Origin: Halopseudomonas pelagia | GTDB taxonomy: Bacteria; Pseudomonadota; Gammaproteobacteria; Pseudomonadales; Pseudomonadaceae | Assembly: GCF_009497895.1 (NCBI RefSeq) | Contig: NZ_CP033116.1 | Span: 2,356,001 to 2,420,000 of the forward strand | Reading direction: 5' to 3' | DNA length: 64,000 bases | In this document: in pieces, positions 35,941 through 45,290 of the stretch | Numbering within the stretch: the stretch's first letter is position 1 | Layout of the letters: every line of letters begins with the position of its first letter | Notes under the pieces: model-generated | Seen by the model: the letters and a program-made list of their open reading frames with translations, nothing else | Databases searched by the model: none | Told to the model about the DNA's origin: nothing | Translations under genes and position numbers: made by a program

Positions 35941-36471
35941 TCACGAGTCTTGCAGCGTTAACGCCTCCAGAATACTCTCGAAAGCGTTGTCGGCCAGTGC
36001 GCGCAATTCGTCATCGGTACGGTCCTGAATCGGGTGAGGAACAAACACCATTTTCGGGTCCATGCCCAATGCCTTGGACTGCAACGCTGCCGCTTCAACA
36101 AATTCGCTGGAAGCTATGCCTACGCCGGGGATCTGCCGGCCTTCCAAGTCGCCTATATCATGCATACAGCACGAGGTACAGGAGCCTCAGTCAGCCAGGC
36201 CTTCCACCAGCAGATCACACTCACTGGCGATCTGTTGTTTCAGATCCGTGGGGGCAATACGTGCGAAAGTAGGTTTGCGATAGCGTTTTACCTCGATGCC
36301 GCGCTCGCTGAGCAACTCATCCAGACGATCCAGCAGCACGTTGCCACGTGCCTTGGAAATATCCAGCAAGCCGACAGTCAGCCCCTCCAGTGTGGCGGGT
36401 CTGGCCGTCAACGCGCGGCTAGCTGCCGAGCGTTCAGCGGTCGGGTCGAGCAATACGGTCGGCGATATCAT
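35941..36471 (-). CDS. UGSC-type selenoprotein read through an in-frame UGA
   Basis: One frame of 176 residues in which codon 95 (36187-36189) is UGA; conventional gene finding splits it into two pieces (36187-36471 and 35941-36165). The predicted residue is selenocysteine in U95-G-S-C98-T-S-C101-C102-M-H-D. The frame continues for 81 further sensible codons, including V-F-V-P-H-P-I-Q and a helical end, to a normal stop. U-x-x-C is a redox-type motif. Proteins with this motif are, as I recall, grouped as UGSC family (seleno)proteins related to parts of glycine and proline reductase subunits. ATG 36471 has a strong AAGGAGG and overlaps the upstream gene's stop by 4 nt. selA and selB follow downstream. 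Substrate and reaction are unknown. Confidence 0.88.
36158..36189 (-). promoter_or_regulatory. Candidate bacterial SECIS element with Sec UGA codon
   Basis: On the transcript, taking the U of UGA (36189) as 1, bases 16-21 pair with 27-32: U-A, C-G, G-U, U-A, G-C, C-G. This makes a 6-bp stem (36158-36174) with the 5-nt loop UGUAU at 22-26. The loop starts 18 nt after the UGA and has a G at its second position. The described bacterial SECIS pattern (small loop, G in the first two loop bases, loop 16-37 nt after UGA) is met. Folding was done by eye. Confidence 0.7.
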
Positions 36472-37904
36472 GCCGTTACCTCCTTGCTAACCGGGGTGGA
36501 GCCAGTAGGGCCGGAAGCGGCCCAACCAGCGATAACGGCGGAAAACAGACCAGCCGGGCCACCGGCCCTGACGATCAGCAATCCACCAGGTCGAAACTTG
36601 GGTAGATCGGCGCCGGCCAAATTTTCCGGCATGCCTTCGGTAATGTCTTGAGCGCCCATCACCAGATCCTTGCCCGGCAGAGTCAGAAGGCGAGCTAGCT
36701 CTTCGTGCAGACGCGCCTTGCTCCAGCCGGCATCGGTAAATACCCTGCAGTGTTCGGGCGATACTACCAGGATGGCGTCGCCGTGCATGACCAGCTTGTA
36801 GTGATCGACCGCGCGCAGTGAAAGGGCAAAACTGCGCGCCAGGGATTCGGGTGTGCGGGATTTCTGATCGACGATCGCCTGCACGCCCTCGGCGGCAAAT
36901 AGCGTGACCACCGATTGGTCCTTGGTAAAGCCGCGCTCCACGGCCAGAGAATCCCACTCGCTGTCTTCAGCTTCGGCAAAGCAGAAGCTGTATTTGCCAG
37001 GGGTACCCATGGTTGCGCGGTCAATCTCGCCGGGTCGGCCACCGCCGACATTGCGCACGACCAACTGCAGTGCGCGGCCAATACTGGCGTTGGCGCGGTT
37101 GCCCTGACCCAGGCAATTGACACCGGAGTTCATGCCGATACGTTTGGCTGCTGGACCGTTTACCAGCACCAGTGGGCCGGCAAACATGGTGGTGCAGAGC
37201 AAACCGTGCATGCCGAACTCGTCAATCAACGCAGCCTCGACGGCAGCCAGCACCACGGGCATATATTCAGGTTTGCAGCCGGCCATGACCGCATTGATCG
37301 CGACTTTTTCCACGGTGCAGGGCACCAGGTCCGGCGGCATCAACCCGAGCACTTCGTCGGCTTTGCGCTCGGTGCCCTGCAACATGCGGTACACGCGCTC
37401 GGGTGTGGGTGGCACAACGGGCAGACCGTCGCTCCAACCACGCTCATGACAGGCTTCTATCGGATCTTCACTCTCGCCGATTTCCACCTCACGAGACTGA
37501 AAGGTAACGGCGCCAAAGCGGATTGCCAGCTTCTCTGCCATGCCCGGATCCTGGGTTTTCGACCCGCAGCCGGGGCGGGAAGGGGGCAGGTCCGAGCCAA
37601 GACCAGGCATGCCGGTCAGTTGCTCCCAATCCTCGCGGAACCAGCCATAGGTGCGGCTCTGTTCCTGGCCGTTGGCGCGATGAATAAGGGTAGGGACGAT
37701 TTCACAGTCCAGCTGCCAGGACCACTCCAGCGTGTCGTCCTGGATCTGTTGGCCGGCGCCCACGTTGAAATCGGCGGTGTCCTGCACAATAACCGTGAGC
37801 GGTTGATCGCCGCTGGCCAATTGAGCCAGTACGGGTTCGATCAAGGCGCAGGTCGGGCAGGCGCGCTTGAGGATGACAATGAGTCCATCAGGTAGTGTTT
37901 GCAT
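36468..37904 (-). CDS. Thioredoxin-fold protein with large uncharacterised domain, UGSC partner
   Basis: Protein of 478 residues. Residues 1-98 look like a thioredoxin fold with C16-P-T-C19 in the active-site place and a cis-proline V-P-T at 70-72. A linker has P-G-C113-G-S. The remaining about 360 residues form a domain I cannot name, with W-S-D-G-L-P-V-V-P-P-T-P near 157-168, several possibly conserved cysteines (C196, C210, C237, C264) and a glycine-rich end. No signal peptide or membrane helix. Its TGA overlaps the ATG of the selenoprotein gene, so the products are likely made together. A plausible role is to exchange thiols with the Sec site, or to be the catalytic body that the selenoprotein serves. 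Both are inference. Confidence 0.8.
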   Translation of the reverse strand: MQTLPDGLIVILKRACPTCALIEPVLAQLASGDQPLTVIVQDTADFNVGAGQQIQDDTLEWSWQLDCEIVPTLIHRANGQEQSRTYGWFREDWEQLTGMPGLGSDLPPSRPGCGSKTQDPGMAEKLAIRFGAVTFQSREVEIGESEDPIEACHERGWSDGLPVVPPTPERVYRMLQGTERKADEVLGLMPPDLVPCTVEKVAINAVMAGCKPEYMPVVLAAVEAALIDEFGMHGLLCTTMFAGPLVLVNGPAAKRIGMNSGVNCLGQGNRANASIGRALQLVVRNVGGGRPGEIDRATMGTPGKYSFCFAEAEDSEWDSLAVERGFTKDQSVVTLFAAEGVQAIVDQKSRTPESLARSFALSLRAVDHYKLVMHGDAILVVSPEHCRVFTDAGWSKARLHEELARLLTLPGKDLVMGAQDITEGMPENLAGADLPKFRPGGLLIVRAGGPAGLFSAVIAGWAASGPTGSTPVSKEVTA

Positions 37905-38048
37905 AATTGAGTTGTAGCAGTTTGAGCGCTACAGGCAAGCACTATCATTGGGTTTGATGGTGCTCGCCCACTGTCGTATATCGAGACGGGTATCTGCCTT
38001 ACCTTGCGCTGACTAAGGTGTCTCACGGTGGTATTTCCGCTGGGCGCT

Positions 38049-39488
38049 TCAGCTGGCTATTGCGGTCAGCTGTGGCCTTCCGCTGGTACCACCATGCTCC
38101 AGCAGTGCAGACAGGCGCACGTCAGCTCCAATCACATAGCGCAATTGCCCATTCTCGGAAAACACCGGAGCTGAGAGGGTAAAACAAAAGGCATCGGTAG
38201 CCGAGGAGCGGTAAACCGGACTGATCTGCGGGGTGAGCTGATCTTTGACCTTGCGAAACCAGCTTCTGCTCGACCAATTGCTACCCTTCATGCTCTTGGC
38301 GCTGCTGGATTCAAGATCTGGCGCCAGAATGTTTTCGCTGACCTGCATGCCATCTGCACCCACCAGGTACATCAATTCAAAGCGGCCATCCTGTACCAGG
38401 CAGCTACGCATCAGTTGCTCGGCTGCCCCGATGCCTGAGCAGATCGCGGGTTCCTTCGCCAATGCGACCACGCGCTCGCGAATTTGTTGGTGGACTGCTA
38501 GCTGAAATTCGCCCAGCCCCTCCAGCAGACGGTCACTCTCCAACCGGACCGCATCACTGTGTTCGCGGACCTGGGTAGCGCTTTGCTTCAGGTCACCGGC
38601 AACGTCAGCGACTTTTTGCACGTCGGCGCTGACCGAGCGTACGGCCGCGCCGATCTGCTCTGTACCACTGGCCATGCCAGCCACGCGTTGATCCAGTTGG
38701 GCCATGGATTCGGTCGCATGGCTGAGCCCCTGATCAACCCGTAAAATGCCTTCGCGGCCGTCGGAGATGGCCTGGTGCATGCTGTCCCCGGCTTGATGAA
38801 GTCTTTGCATGCCGCCGCGCAGGCCATTGATGATCTGCCCGACCTGATCCGTTGCCTGGGTGGTGTGGCCCGCCAAACGTCGTACCTCGTCGGCGACCAC
38901 CGCAAAACCACGGCCTTGTTCACCGGCGCGGGCCGCTTCAATAGCCGCATTGAGCGCCAACAGATTGGTCTGCTGAGAGATGTTGGCGATCATCGCGATC
39001 ACCTGGTTGACCTCTTCAAGCTGCTTGCTCAGGGTCTGGATTTCCGCTGCTAGCGATTGTTCGGTTGCCTGTATGGTGTCGACCTGGCCGAGCACCAGTT
39101 GGCTGTCGGTTTCGCAAGCCTGCAACTGGGTGGATACGCTGCTGGCCAGATTCGCCACGGCAGTCGCGCCCGGCACCAGTTCCGACTCCAGGCTCGCACT
39201 GATTTCCTCGATCGCACTGGCGATCATCTCCGAGGATTCGGCCAATTGGTCGCCCTGAGTTTCTGTTGCTCTGGCAATGCTCGCCAGTTTCGGCGCATGC
39301 GCAGCTATCCCCACGGCCGCGTGCAGGCTGAGCGTAATGCGCTGCTGCAGTTTGCCGGTCAATCGACCGATTCTGCCAAGCAGGCCGGCTTGTTCCGGCA
39401 CGGTGACACTCAGATCCAGGTGATCGAACAGCCTGTCCAGCTGCTCGGCTCCGTTTCTATCCTTGCGGGAGAAGTTGAAAAGACTCAT
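38049..39488 (-). CDS. Cytoplasmic chemoreceptor with C-terminal Cache-like sensor
   Basis: Protein of 479 residues with no membrane helix. The signalling domain comes first: coiled coil from about 80, hairpin tip [19 protein letters not shown] near 172-190, coiled coil to about 330. The C-terminal about 130 residues ([13 protein letters not shown], then S-W-F-R-K-V-K and [10 protein letters not shown]) resemble a PDC/Cache sensor, a fold usually found outside the membrane. It should signal to CheA or a Che-like kinase from the cytosol. ATG 39488. The unit is monocistronic. The ligand is unknown. Confidence 0.85.
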   Translation of the reverse strand: MSLFNFSRKDRNGAEQLDRLFDHLDLSVTVPEQAGLLGRIGRLTGKLQQRITLSLHAAVGIAAHAPKLASIARATETQGDQLAESSEMIASAIEEISASLESELVPGATAVANLASSVSTQLQACETDSQLVLGQVDTIQATEQSLAAEIQTLSKQLEEVNQVIAMIANISQQTNLLALNAAIEAARAGEQGRGFAVVADEVRRLAGHTTQATDQVGQIINGLRGGMQRLHQAGDSMHQAISDGREGILRVDQGLSHATESMAQLDQRVAGMASGTEQIGAAVRSVSADVQKVADVAGDLKQSATQVREHSDAVRLESDRLLEGLGEFQLAVHQQIRERVVALAKEPAICSGIGAAEQLMRSCLVQDGRFELMYLVGADGMQVSENILAPDLESSSAKSMKGSNWSSRSWFRKVKDQLTPQISPVYRSSATDAFCFTLSAPVFSENGQLRYVIGADVRLSALLEHGGTSGRPQLTAIAS

Positions 39489-39712
39489 GACAGGTTCCTT
39501 GGCAGAGTTAGGCTATCAATCTGATATCAGTCTTTGCTGCCAAGCAAATAGAGTGCCACGCTCTAGCCTGCGGATTCGCCCGCCTGGAGGCCATTGCATG
39601 CATTGATTTGGTGCGGGGGGGCTTATGGGAGAACGCAATGGTGCGTCGGCAATCCCAGCTAGTGCATCTGGAGTGGCGGGCGCGGACCGGTCAGTCGGTT
39701 GCGCAATAAAAA
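39489..39712. other. Intergenic stretch between the chemoreceptor and fabB
   Basis: No open frame with coding character, RNA gene or repeat was recognised here. It should hold the promoter of the chemoreceptor gene; no clear FliA-type match was seen. Confidence 0.3.
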
Positions 39713-39733
39713 ACGGGCGCCGTTAGCGCCCGT
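39713..39733 (-). terminator. Rho-independent terminator of fabA-fabB
   Basis: ACGGGCGC and GCGCCCGT form a perfect 8-bp stem around CGTTA. On the minus strand it is followed by a T-run (CCCGTTTTTTATT), 24 nt after the fabB stop. Confidence 0.88.
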
Positions 39734-39756
39734 CTTGTGCTGCAGTGTCGATGCTG

Positions 39757-40974
39757 TCAGGCGCCAGTCCAGCGCTTGAGTACCAGGGTGGCGTTGGTGC
39801 CGCCAAAGCCGAAGCTGTTGGACATCATCAGGTTTGCAGCTTCATCGGCGCGTTCGAGCAGAATCGGCAGGCCGGCGGCATTCTCGTCCAGCTCGTCGAT
39901 ATTCGCCGAAGCGGTGAGGAAGTTGTCGCGCATCATCAGCAGGCAGTAGATGGCTTCCTGTACGCCAGCAGCGCCTAGTGAGTGCCCCGAGAGGCTCTTG
40001 GTCGAGCTGATCTTCGGTGCCTTGTCACCAAACACTTCACGGATCGCCTTGAGTTCTGCGACGTCGCCTACCGGTGTGGAGGTGCCGTGAGTGTTGAGGT
40101 AATCGATAGTGCCATCAACGGTAGCCAGGGCTTGCTGCATGCAGCGCACTGCGCCTTCACCGCTGGGTGCGACCATATCGTAGCCATCGGAGGTAGCGCC
40201 GTAGCCAACCACTTCGGCATAGATCTTCGCGCCGCGAGCCAGGGCATGTTCCAGTTCTTCAACCACCACCATACCGCCGCCACCCGCGATGACGAAACCG
40301 TCACGCTTGGTGTCATAAGCGCGCGAGGCTTTCTCGGGGGTATCGTTGTACTGGGTGGAGAGGGCGCCCATCGCATCGAACAGCATCGACTGCGACCAAT
40401 GTTCTTCCTCACCGCCGCCAGCAAAGACCATGTCCTGTTTGCCGAGTTGAATCTGCTCCATGGCACTGCCGATGCAATGCGCACTGGTGGCACAGGCGGA
40501 GGAAATCGAGTAGTTGATGCCCTTGATCTTGAATGGCGTGGCCAGACAGGCGGAAACGGTGCTGCCCATGGTGCGCGGCACGCGATATGGCCCGATCTTC
40601 TTGACGCCTTTTTCACGCAGGATGTCGATCGCTTCCATCTGATTCAAGGTGGAGGCGCCGCCGCTACCAGCAATCAGGCCGATGCGGGGGTGGCTGATGT
40701 CTTCCGCGCTCAAGCCGGCATCGGCAATCGCCTGCTGCATGGAGAGGTAAGCGAAACCTGCGGCATCGCCCATGAAGCGCTTGACCTTGCGGTCAATGGC
40801 GGCTTCCAGATCGATATCGACGGTGCCGGAAACGTGACTGCGCAGCCCCATTTCAGCATATGAAGGGTTATGACGAATCCCCGATTTGCCAGCTTTGAGG
40901 CTGGCGGTGACCGATTCCAGGTCCTGGCCCAGGCAGGAAATGATGCCCATACCGGTAATAACGACGCGACGCAT
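39757..40974 (-). CDS. fabB: 3-oxoacyl-ACP synthase I
   Basis: Condensing enzyme of 405 residues that elongates acyl-ACP and is needed for unsaturated fatty acid synthesis. The nucleophile is C161 in [10 protein letters not shown]; catalytic histidines lie in [11 protein letters not shown] and [11 protein letters not shown]. It follows fabA by 11 nt in an operon that ends at a good terminator. ATG 40974 has GAGG 9 nt upstream. Confidence 0.96.
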   Translation of the reverse strand: MRRVVITGMGIISCLGQDLESVTASLKAGKSGIRHNPSYAEMGLRSHVSGTVDIDLEAAIDRKVKRFMGDAAGFAYLSMQQAIADAGLSAEDISHPRIGLIAGSGGASTLNQMEAIDILREKGVKKIGPYRVPRTMGSTVSACLATPFKIKGINYSISSACATSAHCIGSAMEQIQLGKQDMVFAGGGEEEHWSQSMLFDAMGALSTQYNDTPEKASRAYDTKRDGFVIAGGGGMVVVEELEHALARGAKIYAEVVGYGATSDGYDMVAPSGEGAVRCMQQALATVDGTIDYLNTHGTSTPVGDVAELKAIREVFGDKAPKISSTKSLSGHSLGAAGVQEAIYCLLMMRDNFLTASANIDELDENAAGLPILLERADEAANLMMSNSFGFGGTNATLVLKRWTGA

Positions 40975-40985
40975 GGTGAGTATCC

Positions 40986-41501
40986 TCAGAAGCTATCGGT
41001 AGATGTAAACAGACCTACCCGCAAACCTTCGGCGGTGTAGATTTCACGCCCATCGACGGCCATGCTGCCTTCGGCGATGCCGAGGGTCAGAGAGCGGTTG
41101 ATGGTGCGTTTGATATGGATGGTATAAGTGACTTTTTTCGCAGTGGGCAGTACCTGGCCGAAGAACTTCACTTCGCCGGAGCCCAGTGCGCGGCCTTTGC
41201 CTTCATAGCCGAGCCAACCGAGGTGGAAACCCACCAGCTGCCACATGGCATCCAGACCCAGGCAGCCAGGCATGACCGGGTCGCCCTCAAAATGGCAAGC
41301 AAAAAACCAGAGATCAGGATTGATATCCAGTTCGGCGACGATCTCGCCCTTGCCGTATCTACCGCCGGTTTCGCTGATGTGGGTGATGCGGTCGATCATC
41401 AGCATGTTGGGGGCGGGCAATTGTGCGTTTCCGGGCCCGAACAATTCGCCACGGCTGCATTTAAGCAACTCTTCCCGGGTGTACGCATTCTGTTTAGACA
41501 T
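40986..41501 (-). CDS. fabA: 3-hydroxydecanoyl-ACP dehydratase/isomerase
   Basis: Protein of 171 residues that dehydrates 3-hydroxydecanoyl-ACP and isomerises the product to the cis-3 form, the branch point to unsaturated fatty acids. Active-site H70 (F-A-C-H-F) and D84 (C-L-G-L-D) are in place. ATG 41501 has AGGAG upstream. First gene of the fabA-fabB operon; in pseudomonads this pair is repressed by DesT/FabR-type regulators. Confidence 0.97.
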   Translation of the reverse strand: MSKQNAYTREELLKCSRGELFGPGNAQLPAPNMLMIDRITHISETGGRYGKGEIVAELDINPDLWFFACHFEGDPVMPGCLGLDAMWQLVGFHLGWLGYEGKGRALGSGEVKFFGQVLPTAKKVTYTIHIKRTINRSLTLGIAEGSMAVDGREIYTAEGLRVGLFTSTDSF

Positions 41502-41555
41502 GTTGGCTCCTGCTCAACCCCGTTCGGTGGGGTGCGATTAATTCGGCTCTGCGGT

Positions 41556-41583
41556 GCTTACGGTTTTATCCGCCAGCGTAAGC
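41556..41583. promoter_or_regulatory. Inverted repeat upstream of fabA
   Basis: GCTTACG (41556-41562) and CGTAAGC (41577-41583) are perfect 7-base arms 14 bases apart, about 55 nt upstream of the fabA start codon. It could be an operator for a fatty-acid regulator, but the spacing does not match the compact FabR/DesT palindromes I know. Confidence 0.35.
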
Positions 41584-41710
41584 TCAGACAGCCCGTACCG
41601 GTTCAGAGTCACAACCGGGACCGGACTGGCGAGTCAGGCGTTGAGGATACCTGCGATGGGAGCCGAGGACAAAGTTTCTCTGCCCCCGACTAACGGCGGG
41701 TTGCGCTGAA

Positions 41711-43261
41711 TCAATCCAGCTCGCCATATTGCGCCTGGAACTGATCACGCAGTTCGCGCTTGAGCACTTTGCCAATCGCGCTGCGCGGCAGCTCATCGGT
41801 GAGAATCATGCGGTTGAGTCGTTGGGTCTTGCCAACCCGCTCATTGAACCACTGGCAGATGGCCGGTGCGTCAGTGCTCACGCCAGGTCGCAGTACCGCA
41901 TAACCTACCGGCGTCTCGCCCCAGCTGCGTGATTGCACACCGATAACGGTCACTTCCAGCAGGTCAGGATGCTTGCGCAACTCCTGCTCCAGATCGCTGG
42001 GATAGATGTTGAAGCCACCACTGATAATCATGTCCTTGCGTCGGTCCATCAGCGTCAGGAAGCCTTCTTCATCGAAGCGGCCGACATCGCCCGTGCGAAT
42101 AAAGCGCTTGCCTTCGGCGTCGTACCACTCCGCTTCGGCGGTCTTTTCCGGCTTGTTCAGATAACCGGTCATCATCGCCGGGGAGTGGCCGACCACTTCA
42201 CCTATCTCGCCGAAGGGCAGTTCCAGGCCCTCTTCGTCGATCACGCGCATATCGTGATTTTCCAGCGGCTTACCGACAGTGGCGAGCTTGTCTGGAAACT
42301 GGTGCGCAGCGAGCATGCAGGAGCCACCGCCTTCGGTCATGCCGTAGAACTCGATCAGGCCGCCCGGCCAGCGCTTGAGAATATCCGCCTTGAGCTCTGC
42401 GTGGAAAGGCGCACTGGTGCTGAACTTCATATGGAAGGAAGACAGGTCATATTGATCAAAATCTTCGCGCGCCATGATTCGCTGGTACTGAACCGGCACC
42501 AGCATGGTGTGAGTTGCTGACAGCTGCTCGGCGAGTTTCAGATACTTGGCCGCGTCGAATTTGGCCATCAATACCACGGTACCGCCCAGGCCGATCGATG
42601 GCAGGAAGGAAACCAGCGTGGTATTGGAGTACAGCGGGGTAGAAATCAACGTCACGCATTGCGGGCCATAATCGAACACGATGCCGCGTTGAATGTGCGA
42701 CCAGCGCATGCCGTGCGATTGCACGATGCCCTTGGGCTCGCCGGTGGTGCCGGAGGAATAGATGATATTGAACGGCATCTCCGGGGTGATGGTCACCGGA
42801 GCAGGCGTGGCGTCAGCGAGCCAGTGGGTAAAACTCTGATCAGCACGGCTGTCATCCATGCTCATCAGCTTGATCTGATGTTGTTCGGCGGTTTTGCCCA
42901 GTGCCTGATCCACGGCCTGATCGACAAACACCAGCTTGGCTGCCGAGTCGCGGATCATGGTTACCAGACCTTCCGGCGTGGAGGAGGGTGCCAGTGGCGC
43001 GACAACCACACCTGCGCGCAGAGCGCCGATATACAGCAAGGCATAGGGGATCGAATTGCTGCCACAGATGGCGATGCTGTCGCCGGGCTGGAAGCCGTCG
43101 CGTTGCAGTGCTGCCGCCACTTGGTCGACCTTTTTGTTCAACGCCGCGTAGTCAAGCTGCTGATCATCCTGAATCAGCGCAGGATGGCTGCCTCGGGTCT
43201 TGGCGTGCAGGGCGATGAGGTCAGGCAGTACGCTAAAAGGCGTTTCAAGGGTGATGGTCAT
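41711..43261 (-). CDS. AMP-binding acyl-CoA synthetase family protein
   Basis: Protein of 516 residues that should activate a carboxylic acid as acyl-AMP and then a CoA thioester. ATP-binding motif Y-S-S-G-T-T-G-E-P-K-G at about 155-165, Y-G-M-T-E-G-G-G, T-G-D-V-G-R-F-D-E-E-G-F, and the C-terminal lysine motif R-S-A-I-G-K-V-L-K-R. The active-site lysine is present. It is in the class I adenylate-forming family, nearer to 4-coumarate/medium-chain ligases than to FadD. ATG 43261 gives the usual N-terminus; in-frame extension to 43474 looks non-coding. Lies 209 nt upstream of fabA on the same strand. The substrate is unknown. Confidence 0.87.
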   Translation of the reverse strand: MTITLETPFSVLPDLIALHAKTRGSHPALIQDDQQLDYAALNKKVDQVAAALQRDGFQPGDSIAICGSNSIPYALLYIGALRAGVVVAPLAPSSTPEGLVTMIRDSAAKLVFVDQAVDQALGKTAEQHQIKLMSMDDSRADQSFTHWLADATPAPVTITPEMPFNIIYSSGTTGEPKGIVQSHGMRWSHIQRGIVFDYGPQCVTLISTPLYSNTTLVSFLPSIGLGGTVVLMAKFDAAKYLKLAEQLSATHTMLVPVQYQRIMAREDFDQYDLSSFHMKFSTSAPFHAELKADILKRWPGGLIEFYGMTEGGGSCMLAAHQFPDKLATVGKPLENHDMRVIDEEGLELPFGEIGEVVGHSPAMMTGYLNKPEKTAEAEWYDAEGKRFIRTGDVGRFDEEGFLTLMDRRKDMIISGGFNIYPSDLEQELRKHPDLLEVTVIGVQSRSWGETPVGYAVLRPGVSTDAPAICQWFNERVGKTQRLNRMILTDELPRSAIGKVLKRELRDQFQAQYGELD

Positions 43262-43355
43262 GGTGACGATACTCGCAGGCTGTTGATGACAGCTGCGTAG
43301 TATCGCCGCTCGGTGCAGCCTTGCACAGGAGTGAAATAGTGGTGGATCAGCGCGG

Positions 43356-45290
43356 TCAATGATCGGCTTTTCTCGCCTGCAACTGGTCATCCACCGCTTT
43401 TTGCAATGCCTGGCGCGACAGTGGTTTGCTGAGGAAACCCTGCATGCCAGCGTCGACACATTGTTGCCGGTCATCAGGCATGGCGCTGGCAGTCAAGGCG
43501 ATGCAACTGATGGGGGCGTGTTGCTGCCTTTGGCAATGCTGCAAGTATTGGCGATAGACGGTAAGGCCGTCGATATCAGGTAGCTGAAGATCCATCAGGA
43601 TTACCGAGAAGGCTTGATCGTCCATGGTCAGATAGCTCAGCGCGGCCTGTCCGCTATCCGCGGTGATGACGCGATAACCCAGGCTGTGCAGCATGCCCTC
43701 GATGACCATCTGGTTCACCGGATTGTCTTCCACCAGCAGTATCGGTAGCTCTCCAATCATTGCGGTTGGCGGGATGGCAGTGTCGGGCGTCTCGGCCAGC
43801 GTGTCGGTCAAGGGCAAGGTCATTGTCAGGGTAAAGCATGAGCCTTGACCTTCAATGCTTTGCGCCTCCAGGCTACCGCCCATTTTCAGCGCAAAGGTCC
43901 GTGCAATGGACAGACCGAGACCGGTGCCGCCGAAGCGTCGGGAGGTGCTGCTGTCAGCTTGCTGAAAGGCCTGAAACATGCTTTCCAGCCGTTCAGGCGC
44001 GATGCCGATGCCGCTGTCGCGAATCTCGCAGCGCAGCCGGATATTGCGCGCATCGGTATCTGCCAGCCAACTGGCATCGATCTCGATGCGACCCTGCTCA
44101 GTGAATTTAAGCGCGTTACCGATCAGGTTGACCAGTATCTGCCGGATCCGGGTCGGGTCGCCGATCACCGTGGGCGATACGGGATTGCCCTGGGTGTGTG
44201 TGATCAGGGAGAGGCCCTTTTGCGCGGCGGTGTGCTCGAACACGGTCACGGAATGATTGATCAGATCGGGCAGGTTGAAGGCTATTTCTTCCAGGTCCAG
44301 CACGCCGCGTTCGATACGAGAGAAGTCCAGGATGTCGTTGATGACCCTCAGCAGGTGATCGGTAGATTCGCCGGCAATCTGCACATACTCGGCCTGCTCA
44401 TTGTTCAGCTCGGTGGTGTCCAGTAGCTGCAACATGCCCAGCACGCCGTTCATGGGTGTGCGTAGCTCGTGGCTCATCATGGCGAGAAAATACGATTTTG
44501 CCCGGTTGGCGGCTTCGGCCTCTTCCTTTGCTGTATTCATCTGATCCAGCGCTTGCTGTTGCTCAAACGCCGACTGCTGTAACGCGCCTGCGAGGGTGTT
44601 GATGTTATGCATCAACTTGCCCATTTCGTGCTGCTGATCTTCGGTCAAGCGAGTGTCCAAATGCCCATCCTGCAGCGCTTGAACCGCTTGGCTCATGCGT
44701 GCCAGCGGACTTGACAGGGCGCTGGCGAGCCGCAGCGCCAGTATCAGCGCTGCCATGATCACCAGCGCTGCAAGCAGCAGGGCGCCGAGCAGAATTTCAT
44801 CCTGTCGATCATCGAAGGCTTCGCGGCTCAGACCCACCCGCACCTGCCCGAGATAGCGGGACGCCTCGTCGCCTTGCATCGTGGGGGCATCCAGCAGGTA
44901 GAGCTCATTGCGTAATGGAATGCTTTGGCGCTGAATGTCGGCCGCGAAGTATTGCAAAGGGGCGGGCTGTGCTTGTTGTGCTTCGGACTGCAAATCCAGC
45001 ATCAGTGTGCCGGCTTGGTCATATACCTCCACGCTGCGCACATGCGGCGTGTCCAGAGTGCCTTTGATCAAGCTTTCGAGTGTCTTCAGGTTGCCGCTGA
45101 TCACGCCGTATTCAGCGGTAGGTGCCAGTTGCTTCGCGATCAGCGCACCGGTGTCCTGTAACTGACGACTCACGTCATCCAGGCGTGCGCTGACAAAATA
45201 GGCGAAGACCACCAAACCCAACATCAGCGCGGGGGCCAGGGCGATCAGAATCAGCCGGTTGTGAATGCTGCCGGTGTTCCTTGGGCTCAT
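43356..45290 (-). CDS. Hybrid sensor histidine kinase/response regulator
   Basis: Membrane protein of 644 residues. Helix 1 at 12-34, a periplasmic sensor (about 35-165), helix 2 at 168-190, HAMP (about 190-240), HisKA with phosphorylated H274 in S-H-E-L-R-T-P-M-N-G, an ATPase domain (N, G1, G2 boxes; F-G-G-T-G-L-G-L-S) to about 510, and a receiver domain with its aspartate in L-M-D-L-Q-L-P-D-I-D-G. No Hpt domain or output domain is present, so the phosphate must go to a partner. Its start overlaps the binding-protein gene by 4 nt, making that protein the likely input. Confidence 0.92.
   Translation of the reverse strand: MSPRNTGSIHNRLILIALAPALMLGLVVFAYFVSARLDDVSRQLQDTGALIAKQLAPTAEYGVISGNLKTLESLIKGTLDTPHVRSVEVYDQAGTLMLDLQSEAQQAQPAPLQYFAADIQRQSIPLRNELYLLDAPTMQGDEASRYLGQVRVGLSREAFDDRQDEILLGALLLAALVIMAALILALRLASALSSPLARMSQAVQALQDGHLDTRLTEDQQHEMGKLMHNINTLAGALQQSAFEQQQALDQMNTAKEEAEAANRAKSYFLAMMSHELRTPMNGVLGMLQLLDTTELNNEQAEYVQIAGESTDHLLRVINDILDFSRIERGVLDLEEIAFNLPDLINHSVTVFEHTAAQKGLSLITHTQGNPVSPTVIGDPTRIRQILVNLIGNALKFTEQGRIEIDASWLADTDARNIRLRCEIRDSGIGIAPERLESMFQAFQQADSSTSRRFGGTGLGLSIARTFALKMGGSLEAQSIEGQGSCFTLTMTLPLTDTLAETPDTAIPPTAMIGELPILLVEDNPVNQMVIEGMLHSLGYRVITADSGQAALSYLTMDDQAFSVILMDLQLPDIDGLTVYRQYLQHCQRQQHAPISCIALTASAMPDDRQQCVDAGMQGFLSKPLSRQALQKAVDDQLQARKADH

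Noticed and set aside
35941..36165. Separate small gene starting at ATG 36165
   Set aside because: Its start lies inside the SECIS-like hairpin, has no ribosome site of note, and the same frame continues upstream through a single UGA with coding character and the U-G-S-C motif.
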